A DNA stretch of 64,000 nucleotides from Eutreptiella sp. 'Long Island Sound 2002' (Eukaryota > Euglenozoa > Euglenophyceae > Eutreptiales > Eutreptiaceae): assembly GCA_964036045.1 (NCBI GenBank), contig OZ038382.1, forward strand, positions 100,008,357 to 100,072,356. The letters run 5' to 3'. Below are positions 1 through 9,830 of this stretch, piece after piece. Numbering within the stretch: the stretch's first letter is position 1; every line of letters begins with the position of its first letter. The notes below the pieces were generated by a model that saw only the letters and a list, made by a program, of their open reading frames with translations, had not been told where the DNA came from and did no database searches. A program made the position numbers and the translations under genes.

Positions 1-60
1 AAAAAAAGAAAGGGAAAAAAAAGACGGGGAAAAAAACAAAAATTAGGGGGGGGGGGAAGA
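1..60. repeat. Purine-rich low-complexity start
   Basis: A/G-rich low-complexity sequence ending in a run of G. No gene is visible. It may be the edge of a larger simple repeat cut by the window start. Confidence 0.6.
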
Positions 61-99
61 GGGACACAACCACAAACGGCACACGCCAACCGCACACAG

Positions 100-640
100 C
101 GCGTACACCAGTGAACAGGCGCCACCTGGGCCAGGACACCGCACAAGCACATGCACCGAGGGCAGCAAAAGGGCGGGACACCGCACAGGGCAGGCACACC
201 GGTGAACAAGAGCCAAGTGGCCCAGGACACCACACAAACAAAACAAAAGACAGAGCAGGCACACCGGTGAACAGGAGTTAAGTGGCCCAGGACACCGCAC
301 ACGCAAAGCAACACACCGAGCGAGCACACCGGTGAACAGGAGCTGAGTGGCCCAGGACACCGCACACGCAAAGCCACACACCGAGCGGGCGCACCGGTGA
401 ACAGGAACCAAGTGGCGAATGACACCACACACGCAACACAACACAGCCAGCGGGCACACCAGTGAAATGGAGCCAAGGGGCCCAGGACACCGCACACGCA
501 ACGCAACACACCGAGCGGGCACACCGGTGAACAGGAGCCAAGTGGCCCAGGACACCGCAGACACAACACAACAAACCACGCGGGCACACCGGTGAACAGG
601 AGCCAAGTGGCCTGGGACACCGCACACAGTAGGGCGGCCG
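100..640. repeat. 65-bp tandem repeat, about eight units
   Basis: The core GGTGAACAGGAGCCAAGTGG recurs at about 201, 265, 331, 396, 461, 526 and 591, so the period is 64-66 bp. A first, longer unit starts near 110. Units differ by scattered substitutions. Because 65 is not a multiple of three and stops are rare, the array gives a spurious minus-strand reading frame of Val-Pro-Gly-Pro-Leu type repeats; I do not consider it a gene. Confidence 0.85.
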
Positions 641-2189
641 AGGCACAGGAAAGAACCAACAACTCATGGGTTGGACGCACTGGGGCGACCCGGCCGACCC
701 ACGGGGACAGGGGCAGGAGCGGTACTCCATGGCCACTGGTTCGAGCCCGGCCAGGCTGCATCGGAGACCATGGCAAACGTCACCAAGAGTCATGGAAGCA
801 ACCGGTGACAGACGAGCCGGTACACAGTCCAGCAGAGTGGAGTGGCCCCGCAACTCAGGCCACAAGGGTGAGGCGGTCGTACTGTAGACAAGCGAGGGCA
901 ATACCCCTCGTGGTGAGAGATACTCCCCACGGCTGGGCAGCCCCCAGAGCTGCCGCCCAAAGGAGGGGGCATGTGACCCCACCCATGGACTCATATGGGG
1001 ACACCCTCCGACCCGGGACACATGAACCTGGTGGCCGCGACAATGCTTTCCCAAGCACATGCGGGAGCGGCTTAAGAGGCACCTGACATAGGGCAGTGGG
1101 AGGGACAGGACGTCCCCTTGGTAAGACCTTCTTCCTGCATTGTCAAAGAAGGCATCCCGAGCTCCCGATGATACCTCCCTACCTACCTCCAGTTCCTCCA
1201 CGCAAGTCTGGACGAAGAAGGCGTCATGGTGGGCTTTGTCATCAGAGTGTATTGAGCTGGGTAGCTCGGATCACCTACATTCTGAGACTAAAAGAGGATT
1301 AGGTACATGGCGGAGGGTGTTGGGGGCAACAGCGTCCGGGAAGACGTACTTCGCGGAGGTTCCCAAGAGCAAAGAGGCCGCCTGGGCTTTGCCATGGGAG
1401 GCAGCTCATCTCTGAGAAATCAAATCAAAACGAACCCCCCCCCCCCTGACAGCAGGCCAGAACCTCCGGGGGCAAGGGTTGGGATCCCCCCCCATGCACC
1501 CTTGGCCATGAATTAACATGAGCCCCTGGTGAAATCAGCCACCAATGACCTGTGTCCAGCTACAACAGAGCCTCCCCCGTCGGATTGCCCAGTGATCACC
1601 CGATACTCCCCCCCCACCAGGGCGCGGCCAAAAGCCTGTGGTGAGGCTGCAGCACGCCCCGCCAGTCCAGGCCCCAACATTCTCATGGCGCGGAGCCCAG
1701 CTCCGGATGGGGGCGCCAAGAGCCTGTGGTGAGGCACCCCCCCCCCCCACCTGGCCTGCCCCCTGAGCCCGCCCGGGGCACCGCCGCATACACACGCCCC
1801 TCTGCAAGGTCATTGAGCAAGCAAAGAGGCCCGCGAACATCGGCGCCAAAGCGCGCCCCGGCCGGCGCCCACGAGGGGCATGCTGCCCCCTGCACGCTAC
1901 AACCCCGCGCCGCCCAGCAGCACTGCCCGCACTGCCAGCCTGACATATGGGATTTTGTGACATCCCAAAATGCCGAAACCTGCCCCATGAAAAGAAACAC
2001 TTCTTTAAGTAGTTAGAAGCATAAAGTGTACATATCCTCTCATCCCAAGTGGATTTATGATATATTTTTAGTGGGGAAACCATTGTTGAGGATATAGGAA
2101 AGCATAGAAAATGTGCATTCGGGCCATTTAAACTATAGGTAATACTCACAACAAAATTCTTGACCTTTGGTGTTCTGATGTAGTTGACC
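641..2189. other. GC-rich stretch without a recognisable gene
   Basis: Only short overlapping frames in all six readings and no recognisable domain. Two small structures stand out. A CCTACCTACCT tract near 1170 resembles the tails of the GC-rich retroposon-like blocks further right, so 641-1190 may be the end of such a copy. A direct repeat AGCCTGTGGTGAGGC occurs near 1635 and 1720. Poly-C runs lie near 1435 and 1738. From about 2000 the base composition becomes AT-richer and grades into the satellite. Confidence 0.4.
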
Positions 2190-5051
2190 TATTTTTGTTG
2201 AAAAATGGGACATTTGTTTGCATACAGTTGCGGGACATTGTATTTTTGTGCTCTGCCTGTCCTTACAACTTGCTTCCTTGCAACCAGCACCCTCGAAATG
2301 AGGGTTGGGGGGGTGTAACGGCCTGTCTAAGTCCAGGAAGAACAGTTTTTGGTCTTGAGCTGCTTGTCTGAAACAAGAGACTCATGTTCTGACCAAAAAA
2401 CGCCATTTTTGGCCGCATTTCATTAAAAATGGCATTGGTGCACACGCATGCTGCAATTTGTATTTTCGTGACTTCTGTGCCCCTACAACCTGCTTCCATG
2501 TATCCAGCACCCTCACAAAAGGAGCACTGGGGCTTCAACTGCTTCTCTGAAGCAGAGAAACTCAATTTTTGACAAAAATACGGCCATTTTGGGCCGTTTC
2601 TTCATAAAAAATGGCACATTTTTGGGCATACACATGCTTTAATTTTTTTTTTGTGATCTGTGTGCAACTATAACACTCTGTCGCATTCAGCATCCTCAGA
2701 ATATAGGGGGGATGTCTTCAAATTCTTGTCTGAGGTCAGAAAAACTGTATTTTCAACTTACAAACCGGCATTTCACATGAAAAATGGCAACCCGTTGTGC
2801 ATACGCATGCTGTAAATTGTATTTTCGGGAATGGTGTACCCCTACAACCTGCTCTTTTGTATCCAGCCCCTCAGAATAGGGGGGCTGGGCTTCAAATGCT
2901 TCTATGAAGCAAAAAAACCAAATTAATGACCAAAGAACGGCCATGCAGTAAAATGTGTTTATGTGATCTTTGTGACCATTCAATGTTCTTTTTGGCATTC
3001 AGCGCCCTCACAATGGTAGAGAGGCCAAAAATCTCAAAGAGGCCATTTTTGCCCAGTTTTTTTATGAAAAATGGCAACTTTTGGTGCATACGGATTCTGG
3101 GATTTTGTTTTTGTGTTCTGTGTGTGACTATTGGATGCAAACTAACACATTGTAGGGACACAGAGACACGCAAACACAATTTACAGCATCCGTTTGTAAC
3201 AAAATTTGCCATTTATCATGGAATAAATGGCCAAAAATGGCCATATTTCGGTCCAAAATTGAGCTCTCCGGCCTCAGATACGCAATTGAAGACCCTCCGA
3301 CCCTATATTGAGGACGCTGGATGTGAAAAAGCGAGTTGCACCCTCAAAACAGGGGGGGGGGTATTCAACGAATCAATATTTGACCAAAAAGCAGCCCTTT
3401 TTGGCCGGCTTTGGAAGGAAAATGGGAGATCTTGGTGCTTACAGATGCTGTTAATTGTGTGAGTCACGATCTGTCTGTCCATTGAATCTCCTGTTTTGCA
3501 TCCGGGACCCTGATCTGTTCTACGGGGGGCAAAACAACATTTTGGACCCATGGTGCAGCCTGAAACCGGGGGGGGGGGGCTTTTTGGGCCTTTCTGGCAG
3601 TTTTTCAGCAGGAAAGTGGCATAAGTGGATTTCGGGGAGGTCCCGTGAGATTTCAGGTTGGTCAATCCGGAGACTAGGGAGAACCTTGCAACCAGCACGC
3701 TCAAAATGAGGGGTGGGGGGGTGGAACGGCCTGTCTAAGGCTAAGAAGAACAGTTCTTGGTCTTGAACTGCTTGTCTGAAACAAGAGACTCATGTTCTGA
3801 CCAAAATAAGCCATTTATGGCCGCTTATCATTAAAAATGGCAAATTTTGGTGCACACGCATGCTGTAAATTGTATTTTCGTGATTTGTGTGCCCCTAAAA
3901 CCTGCTTCCTTGTATCCTGCAAAAAAGGGGGGCTGGGGCTTCAACTGCTTCTCTGAAGCCAAGGAACTCAATTTTTGACAAAGACACGGCCATTTTGGGC
4001 CATTTCTTCATGCAAAATGGCACATTTTTGGGCATACACATGCTTTAATTTTTGTTTTCGTGATCTGTGTGCGACTATAACATTCCGTCGCATCCAGCAT
4101 CCACCAAATATATGGGCGGTCTTCAAAGTCTTGTCTGAGGCCAGAAAAACTGCATTTTCAACTTACAAACGGGCATTTTTCATGAAGAATGGCAACCTTT
4201 TGTGCATACGCATGCTGTAAATTGCATTTTTGGGAATGGTGTGCCCCTACAACCTGCTCCTTCATATCCACTCCCTCAAAAAAGCGGGGCTGGGCTTCAA
4301 ATGCTTCTATGAAGAAAAGAATTTAAATTTTTGACCAAAGAGCGGCCGGGCGGTAAATTGTGTTTATGTGATCTTTGTGCCCATTCAATGTGCTTTTGGG
4401 CATCCAGCGCCCTCACAATAGTAGAGAGCCCAAAAATCTCAGAGCGGCCATTTTTGCCCGTTTTTGTTATGAAAAATGGCAAATTTTGGTGCATACGGAT
4501 GCTGGGATTTTGTTTTTGTGATCTGTGTGTGACTATTGGATGCAAACTAACACATTGTAGGGACACAGAGACATGCAAACACAATTTACAGCATCCGTTT
4601 GTAACAACATTTGCCATTTATTATGGAATAAATGGCCAAAAATGGCTGTTTTTCGGTCCAAAATTGAGCTCTCCGGCCTCAGATACGCAATTGAAGACCG
4701 TCCGACCCAATTCTGAGGACGCTGGATGTGAGAAAGCGAGATGCACCCTCAAAAAAGGGGGGGGGGTATTCAACTACTTCTCCAAACCAAAGACATATCA
4801 ATATTTGACCAAAAAGCAGCCCTTTTTGGCCGGCTTTGGAACGAAAATGGGAGATCTTGGTGCTTACGGATGCTGTAAATTGTGTGAGTCACGATCTGTG
4901 TGTCCATTGAATCTCCTTTTTCGCATCCGGGACCCTGATCTGTTCTACGGGGGGCAAAACAACATTTTGGACCCATGGTGCAGCCTGAAATGGGGGGGGG
5001 GGCTTTTTGGGCCTTTCTGGCACTTTTTCAGCAGGAAAGTGGCATAAGTGG
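2190..5051. repeat. Higher-order satellite, left arm (about 1.4-kb unit)
   Basis: The landmark CCTTGCAACCAGCA occurs at about 2275 and 3689, giving a higher-order period near 1.41 kb; a second copy runs to 5051. Each unit holds about six to seven related subunits of roughly 180-240 bp. A subunit contains a GACCAAAAA start, a GGCCATTTTTGGCC-type palindrome, AAAAATGGCA, a GCATACGCATGCTGTAAATT block and CCTCAAAA followed by a G-run and CTTC. Open frames inside (for example plus 4331-5047) recur with the repeat and have no family resemblance, so I treat them as accidental. Confidence 0.9.
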
Positions 5052-8000
5052 AGAAAGATGTCCTTGAATTATGCCCTAGATATTTTAATGTTATCCTGCA
5101 GGCTTTGTTGTTGAAAACCCCAACCAAAGCAGCAAGTAGAGCAAGGACAGGATGTGGATCGAATCAATGATTGGTTTTGGAATCCAGTGTAACACAGAAG
5201 GGCTGCAGATAGACAAAGCAGGTTTATACACATAGATTCAATCACAAATGCATAATACAAAAGATTTTATATGAAAATTGGTCTGCCTCCTGCCTCAGAG
5301 GTTGCATTAGGCACTTCATGTGCACTCTTTTGGGTGAAATGGTGCTGGTTAGGACTGAGGGGCATAGATGTCAGGACCACACAGAAAATGACTTGGCCAA
5401 GCAACTGAATTCAGAAACAGTTACAAAGTAGGACCACAATAAGTGGTAGAAACAATTGAGTATAGGGGTCTTGGGGTGGGAGACCACTAGGCTTAACCTC
5501 CAAGGCCTAAAGCATGTGATGCCTGTTTTATTTCGGTATATCCTCCATGAAGGAAGGTACCTCCGCTCAGTTGAGTGGTAGGGGTGAACTTCATGGGGGG
5601 CTAGGGTCACAACCCTAGTTACTTTGAGAAAGTGTACTTTAGGCAACAAAAGAGAGACAAAAACACTTAAGTTTGTCTTAGCATCAGCATAAGGGTTTTA
5701 AGGGGGGCTTGGCCTGGATCAAGCCCTCCAAGAAAGACATGGCAGTGACTTTTTCTTACTCCCCCCTGGAGTACTAGTTAGCTAAGCTAGTAGGACCAAG
5801 GAAAAAGGCTATAATATTCCCAAAATTACCTCAGAAAATGCATTAAACTTACCAAAAACATCCTCATCACTTCATATAAGCCTATCTCACTGTAGGTACC
5901 CTTGAAAAACAGTGTAATGTACCGTGAATGATGTCCCTTCGAAGGGGCATTCCTCAAAAGTCGCCGGCGTGCGACGAAAACTTTTGGAAACAGTTTGGGG
6001 GTAGTGGGGTTTGAACCCAGGACTCCCTCCCTAGAGCACATATGCTTGACCACTAGGGTACAGTCGAACGCTCTAATGCGGACGGCTATCGCTGTATAAA
6101 CAGCGTTTTAGTATATGTCCTGACCAAAGGCCAGGGCGGAGCAAGACTCCCAATGGAGGACACAAACCTCCAGGAGCTGGAAAAAATAGAAAATGTAACC
6201 AGCAGGGAGTGATTCCTGCGGTTAAGCGGAAGGGGTTGCGATTTAGCAAGTGAAATCGTTAAAAATCGACGAAACCACGCGGGAAATCGTCATTTTTACA
6301 CATAACTCAAAGTTGCAGACAAGCGCAAAGGAAGCGGACTCCAAGAAAAGGGTTGCGCAAGCGTAAAGGGCTTTTGGAAAAGAAGGTATGAGCCGTAGTG
6401 TTTAAAGTTTCAAAGGAAATTTTTGCACAGTTGCATCAAAGTTTTTATAAACTTCAGAGTCAAGTATTCAAATTCAGCCCACACCACAGAGCAGGTCAAC
6501 AACCCATCTCTCAGGTATGTCAGTGTCATCTCACACTCACGCATTGCGTTCGTGTTGGTTGTTTCGTCAAAACGTTAGGGTTGTCAACGCTGTGCTCGTT
6601 GGGGGGTCGGGTGTTCTTCTCTCGTGCTCTGCACAGGTAAAAACAGGAATGAAAGGTATGTGATGCGAATGGAGCGCGCAGCGCGCACGTAGGGTTAGAA
6701 TATGCGCTGTGCTCGCGATGCATGTGCCTAAACAGGCATCCACACGCTGTGACGCTTTACCTGTACCCCAAATTCACCCTTGTTTTCTTCTTCACAGGTA
6801 AGTAAAGAAAGCGTTTGTTCGTGTGCGGCCGTGGCGTTAAAGTAGGGTTGCTTAAAACGCTTAGGCTTGTTTTGTGTTCGTTTCAATTCGGCATTCACAC
6901 GATGCATGGTGAGTAAGGTAGGTTAGCCCAGGAGGAGCTCACCTCCTGGTTGAGTCAGTGGTTCAGCCTCCCTTCCCTGCGTGCACATGATGCATTAAAG
7001 GGTAGGCCACGCGAATTGCGCACGGTAAACCTTGTTTAGGCTACCCAGAGGCTCCTTGGTAAGTTCTTTAAGAGAACCTGAGGAGTCTCTTAAAGCTTGC
7101 TTGCTTGACAGGGGAGCTGATCCGTCAGCGTGTTTGCGGACGGTGTATTATAGGTCACACTGAGAAGGGTATAATACCTGGAGTGTGGCTTGGTTCCTCC
7201 GCCGCAAACACCCCTTCATTTGCCTCTGTTGTACAGGTGGGAGAGGTTAGGGGTGATTGGTGCACGCAGCAGCTGCCTTCGGCGGCTATCCATTTTTCTG
7301 CCCGAGCAAAACAGGGGCGCTGATCACAAATCAAATCACTGTGCCTCAGCCAGTACTGGCGAGGGCAGTTCGACTTCAACGACATCTGCGCTATGCACGC
7401 AACGAGAGCACCCCTTCCCTCCAAGCCCTAGCAGGGGAAACGCGTTGTGGCGTCCCCTGTTAGGCCACAGTTGCTTAGCAGCGCTGTTTCTCTTGTCTTC
7501 CTCTCAGGAGGGCCATTAGGGCCCGAGACTTCCTCGACAGCAGCCCCAAGAAGCGTGTGTAGGGGTTAGGGTCAGCAGGCCTGGCAGGAGTGGAGTGCAA
7601 GTGATGAGTGCTCACCCTGCCTTCGAAGGCCGGTGCTGGCGTTAGTGAGTGTAGTGTAGTGGTGTCTCCTGTCCCGCGTGCTTTTCCTCGTGGGCAGGGG
7701 AGTGCGTTAGCTTTTGGCCTGTAGCAAAAATGGGCGTTTTGTATGCCCTTATCACACTTGGCCACCCCTCCCCTGTAGTAGGTAGGGCTTTTGCCGTCTT
7801 ACCCCAAGGATAGGCGCCAGCACAGAAATTGGGCGCCATAGGAGTGGTAATAGTACCTGATTAGGACCTTCGGTCCGACGTCAGCGAAGCCCGGTCTCCG
7901 GGAGCCACGCTGGGGAGAGAGGTGAGACACATACAGACATACGTAGCACACTTAGGGGTATGGTAAACCCTGTAAGGAAGGGTAGAACCCCATGGGTCTG

Positions 8001-8082
8001 GACCAGTCATGGGTCCTAACTGTGGGCTCGCTTGTCCCCAAGGAGGGAAGACACACCTTGCCTCATAACACCTTGCTTGTCA
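5052..8082 (-). repeat. E2 3' LTR (extent partly inferred)
   Basis: 5052-5580 is about 98% identical to 26320-26848, which lies directly against the E2 primer-binding site, so this is the other LTR. The inner boundary at 8082 is inferred. Read on the minus strand, a purine tract CAGGGGGGAA is followed at once by TGACAAGC, an LTR-like TG start. This gives an LTR of about 3.0 kb. The homology itself proves only the first 530 bp, because the partner LTR is truncated. The region holds no gene. It includes a tRNA-like segment near 6000 and several CAG-GTAAG-like strings (for example near 6795) whose meaning is unclear. Confidence 0.6.
5990..6066 (-). other. tRNA-derived sequence (SINE-like or pseudo-tRNA)
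   Basis: On the minus strand CCCTAGTGGTCAAGC resembles an A box/D arm. About 40 nt downstream GGGTTCAAACCCC resembles a B box/T arm. The 3' side ends in CTACCCCC, but no complementary 5' acceptor strand GGGGGTA precedes the A box, so this is not a functional tRNA. It lies in the inferred E2 LTR. Confidence 0.35.
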
Positions 8083-8092
8083 TTCCCCCCTG
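8083..8092 (-). promoter_or_regulatory. E2 polypurine tract
   Basis: Minus-strand CAGGGGGGAA lies immediately upstream of the inferred TG start of the 3' LTR and about 180 nt after the chromodomain stop at 8274. This is the position where plus-strand DNA synthesis is primed in LTR elements. Confidence 0.55.
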
Positions 8093-8273
8093 GTGTAGTA
8101 AGCCACCGTTCTTCGTTGGCTCTCCAAGGTCATTACATTAGGGCAGTACCCATGCAACACATGGTCAACAAGGCACACACCCACTGGGTGGCTGCAATCA
8201 TGATAAGCGGCCACCTGGCTCACGCTGGAAACCATAGGCATGGGTCTGCAGGGCACAGACTGACACAGGGGGA

Positions 8274-9297
8274 TTAGTTTCGCTTCTTACGCTGGGACAT
8301 AGTCTCAGCACGGGTTAGGAGCTGCCCCTCGTTGTTCTCAACGAGGTAAGTGCGGAAGATGGGGTTGATACTCCCATCTGGTTGTATGAAGGCTGACATA
8401 GGTTCCCAGGTCGCCTCAGACAACCCATAGCCATCCCACAGGGTAAGGAATTTCTAACCCTGTTTATACTCGTGGCGAGCAATACCTGCAACCACGTAGT
8501 AACCATCGACTGCCATCTCATCGGCAGTCATCTCTTCGAGTTTGTCTGCCTCCTCTGGACTGGCAGCGTTCTCTAGATCTGTACGTTCAATCTCACTGTC
8601 GCTGAGGCGCCACTCATCCCAAGACAAGCCGTCAGGGGAGTGATAGTGCCTCAACTGCTTAGGTGCACACAGCAGTTCACCACCTAGACGTGGACTGCAC
8701 CTGACATGGATCCTGGATCCATCTATCCTGATGATACGATAGGGTCCAAAGTAAGGGTCCTGTAGGCAGTTACGTGGCCAGGAGGGTAGGCGTGAATGGT
8801 GTACCAAAACAAGGTCACCAACCTTGAAGCTGGCAGGTCGCCGTAGGCGGTTCCGTCGGCTCTGTTCACGGTCACGAATGTGCCTCAGGTTAGTACCAGC
8901 CTGGTTAGCCAGAGACTGCTTGTGTTCCAGCCAATCTCCCACAGGGCTCTTGAAGTCCTCAGGAAAGAGGGTTTTGAAGAACCAAGCAGGTCGTCCTCCA
9001 TGGAACAGTTCGTGGGGGGTGAAACCCGTAGAAGAGCTCCGCTGTGAGTTCATGGACAGCACTGCCCAGAGCACTAGCCGTACCCAGTCCTTGGTGCGCT
9101 CCTGTTTCATCAGGATTCTTAAGTTTTGCTCCACCACACGGTTCTGTCTCTCACAGAGAGGGTTAGACGTGTGGGTATAGGGCACACCTGTGGTTACCTC
9201 CACGTTGAGGGCATTTAGCACTCGTTTGTACCACCCAGTGTCGGCGCGGATGCGTACATCTTCATCAGAGTGCACCTGCTTAGGTGCTCCATAGGGT
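8274..9297 (-). pseudogene. E2 integrase C-terminal half and chromodomain
   Basis: The second half of the E2 integrase, cut off from its N-terminal half by E1. Visible parts are the second catalytic Asp (HSDEDVRI) and the catalytic Glu (NPLCERQNRV). Then come a basic C-terminal SH3-like segment (FKVGDLVLVHHSRLPSW) and an acidic linker. Last is a chromodomain starting GYYVVAGIARHEYKQG and continuing, after an in-frame TAG at 8454-8456, with KFLTLWDGYGLSEATWEP. The frame then stays open to TAA at 8274-8276, so the stop at 8454 splits the chromodomain. Chromodomains on integrases are known to steer integration to marked chromatin. When the two halves are joined across E1 (one target copy removed) they are out of phase by one base, so a small indel near the site is also needed. 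Confidence 0.85.
9293..9297. repeat. Target-site duplication AGGGT, left of E1
   Basis: Five bases AGGGT directly before the E1 5' LTR. They match 20273-20277 directly after the 3' LTR. Confidence 0.9.
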
Positions 9298-9830
9298 TGT
9301 AAGTGCGGCTAACCCCCATCTGCTCAGATTTTAGCAGATCTGCCCCAGATTGACTACATTTTGGTCATTTTCTCTGCTTCGGCGGGATCGCCGCCCCGCA
9401 GCTCAGTCTCAGGATCAGACCTATATATTTCTGATGTGCCGGATCTGATTCCGCGGTCGATTCATCGTAAATCCGTCGCGTTTCGATCATTTACCTGGAA
9501 TCGCCAATTGCCGCTGATGCGCGCCCGAAGCCAAATCAGCCAAATATTTTTTCACAATCGGATTTATATAAATCTTTTCAGATAGATATGGACACTCGGA
9601 TGTACTTAGGATAATCCGCATCAATTTTCTTCATAGACTGGGATTTTTTGCCGGCTAACAATCAGCATGGATCTTGCTTCCGTTGTTGCTGCTCTCGCCT
9701 CCGTTGGTGTCCGTGTATCCGGTTCTACCCCCAACAGCAGCGTTCAGGTCGACTCCTCGCGTGCCTGCCCCACTGGTCTTGCCGGCCCTGAGCCCTCCGG
9801 CACCATCAACGACCCAGGGCAGCACTTTCA
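9298..9830 (+). repeat. E1 5' LTR
   Basis: 533 bp, begins TGTAAGTGCGG and ends GCACTTTCA, about 97.7% identical to 19740-20272. It contains a TATA-like box and, unusually, the ATG and first 54 codons of gag. Confidence 0.93.
9563..9573 (+). promoter_or_regulatory. E1 TATA-like promoter element
   Basis: TTTATATAAAT in the LTR, about 100 nt before the gag ATG; transcription would start around 9595-9605 if the usual spacing holds. The same string is kept in the 3' LTR. A second AT-rich string, CTATATATTT, lies upstream near 9421. Confidence 0.45.

Noticed and set aside
43-1201. Minus-strand frames of 194 and 307 residues
   Set aside because: Derived from the 65-bp tandem repeat and adjacent GC-rich DNA; overlapping frames are equally open.
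2926-5047. Plus frames of 178 and 238 residues in the satellite
   Set aside because: They recur at the same repeat position in the right arm with indels that break the frame, so they are not under coding constraint.
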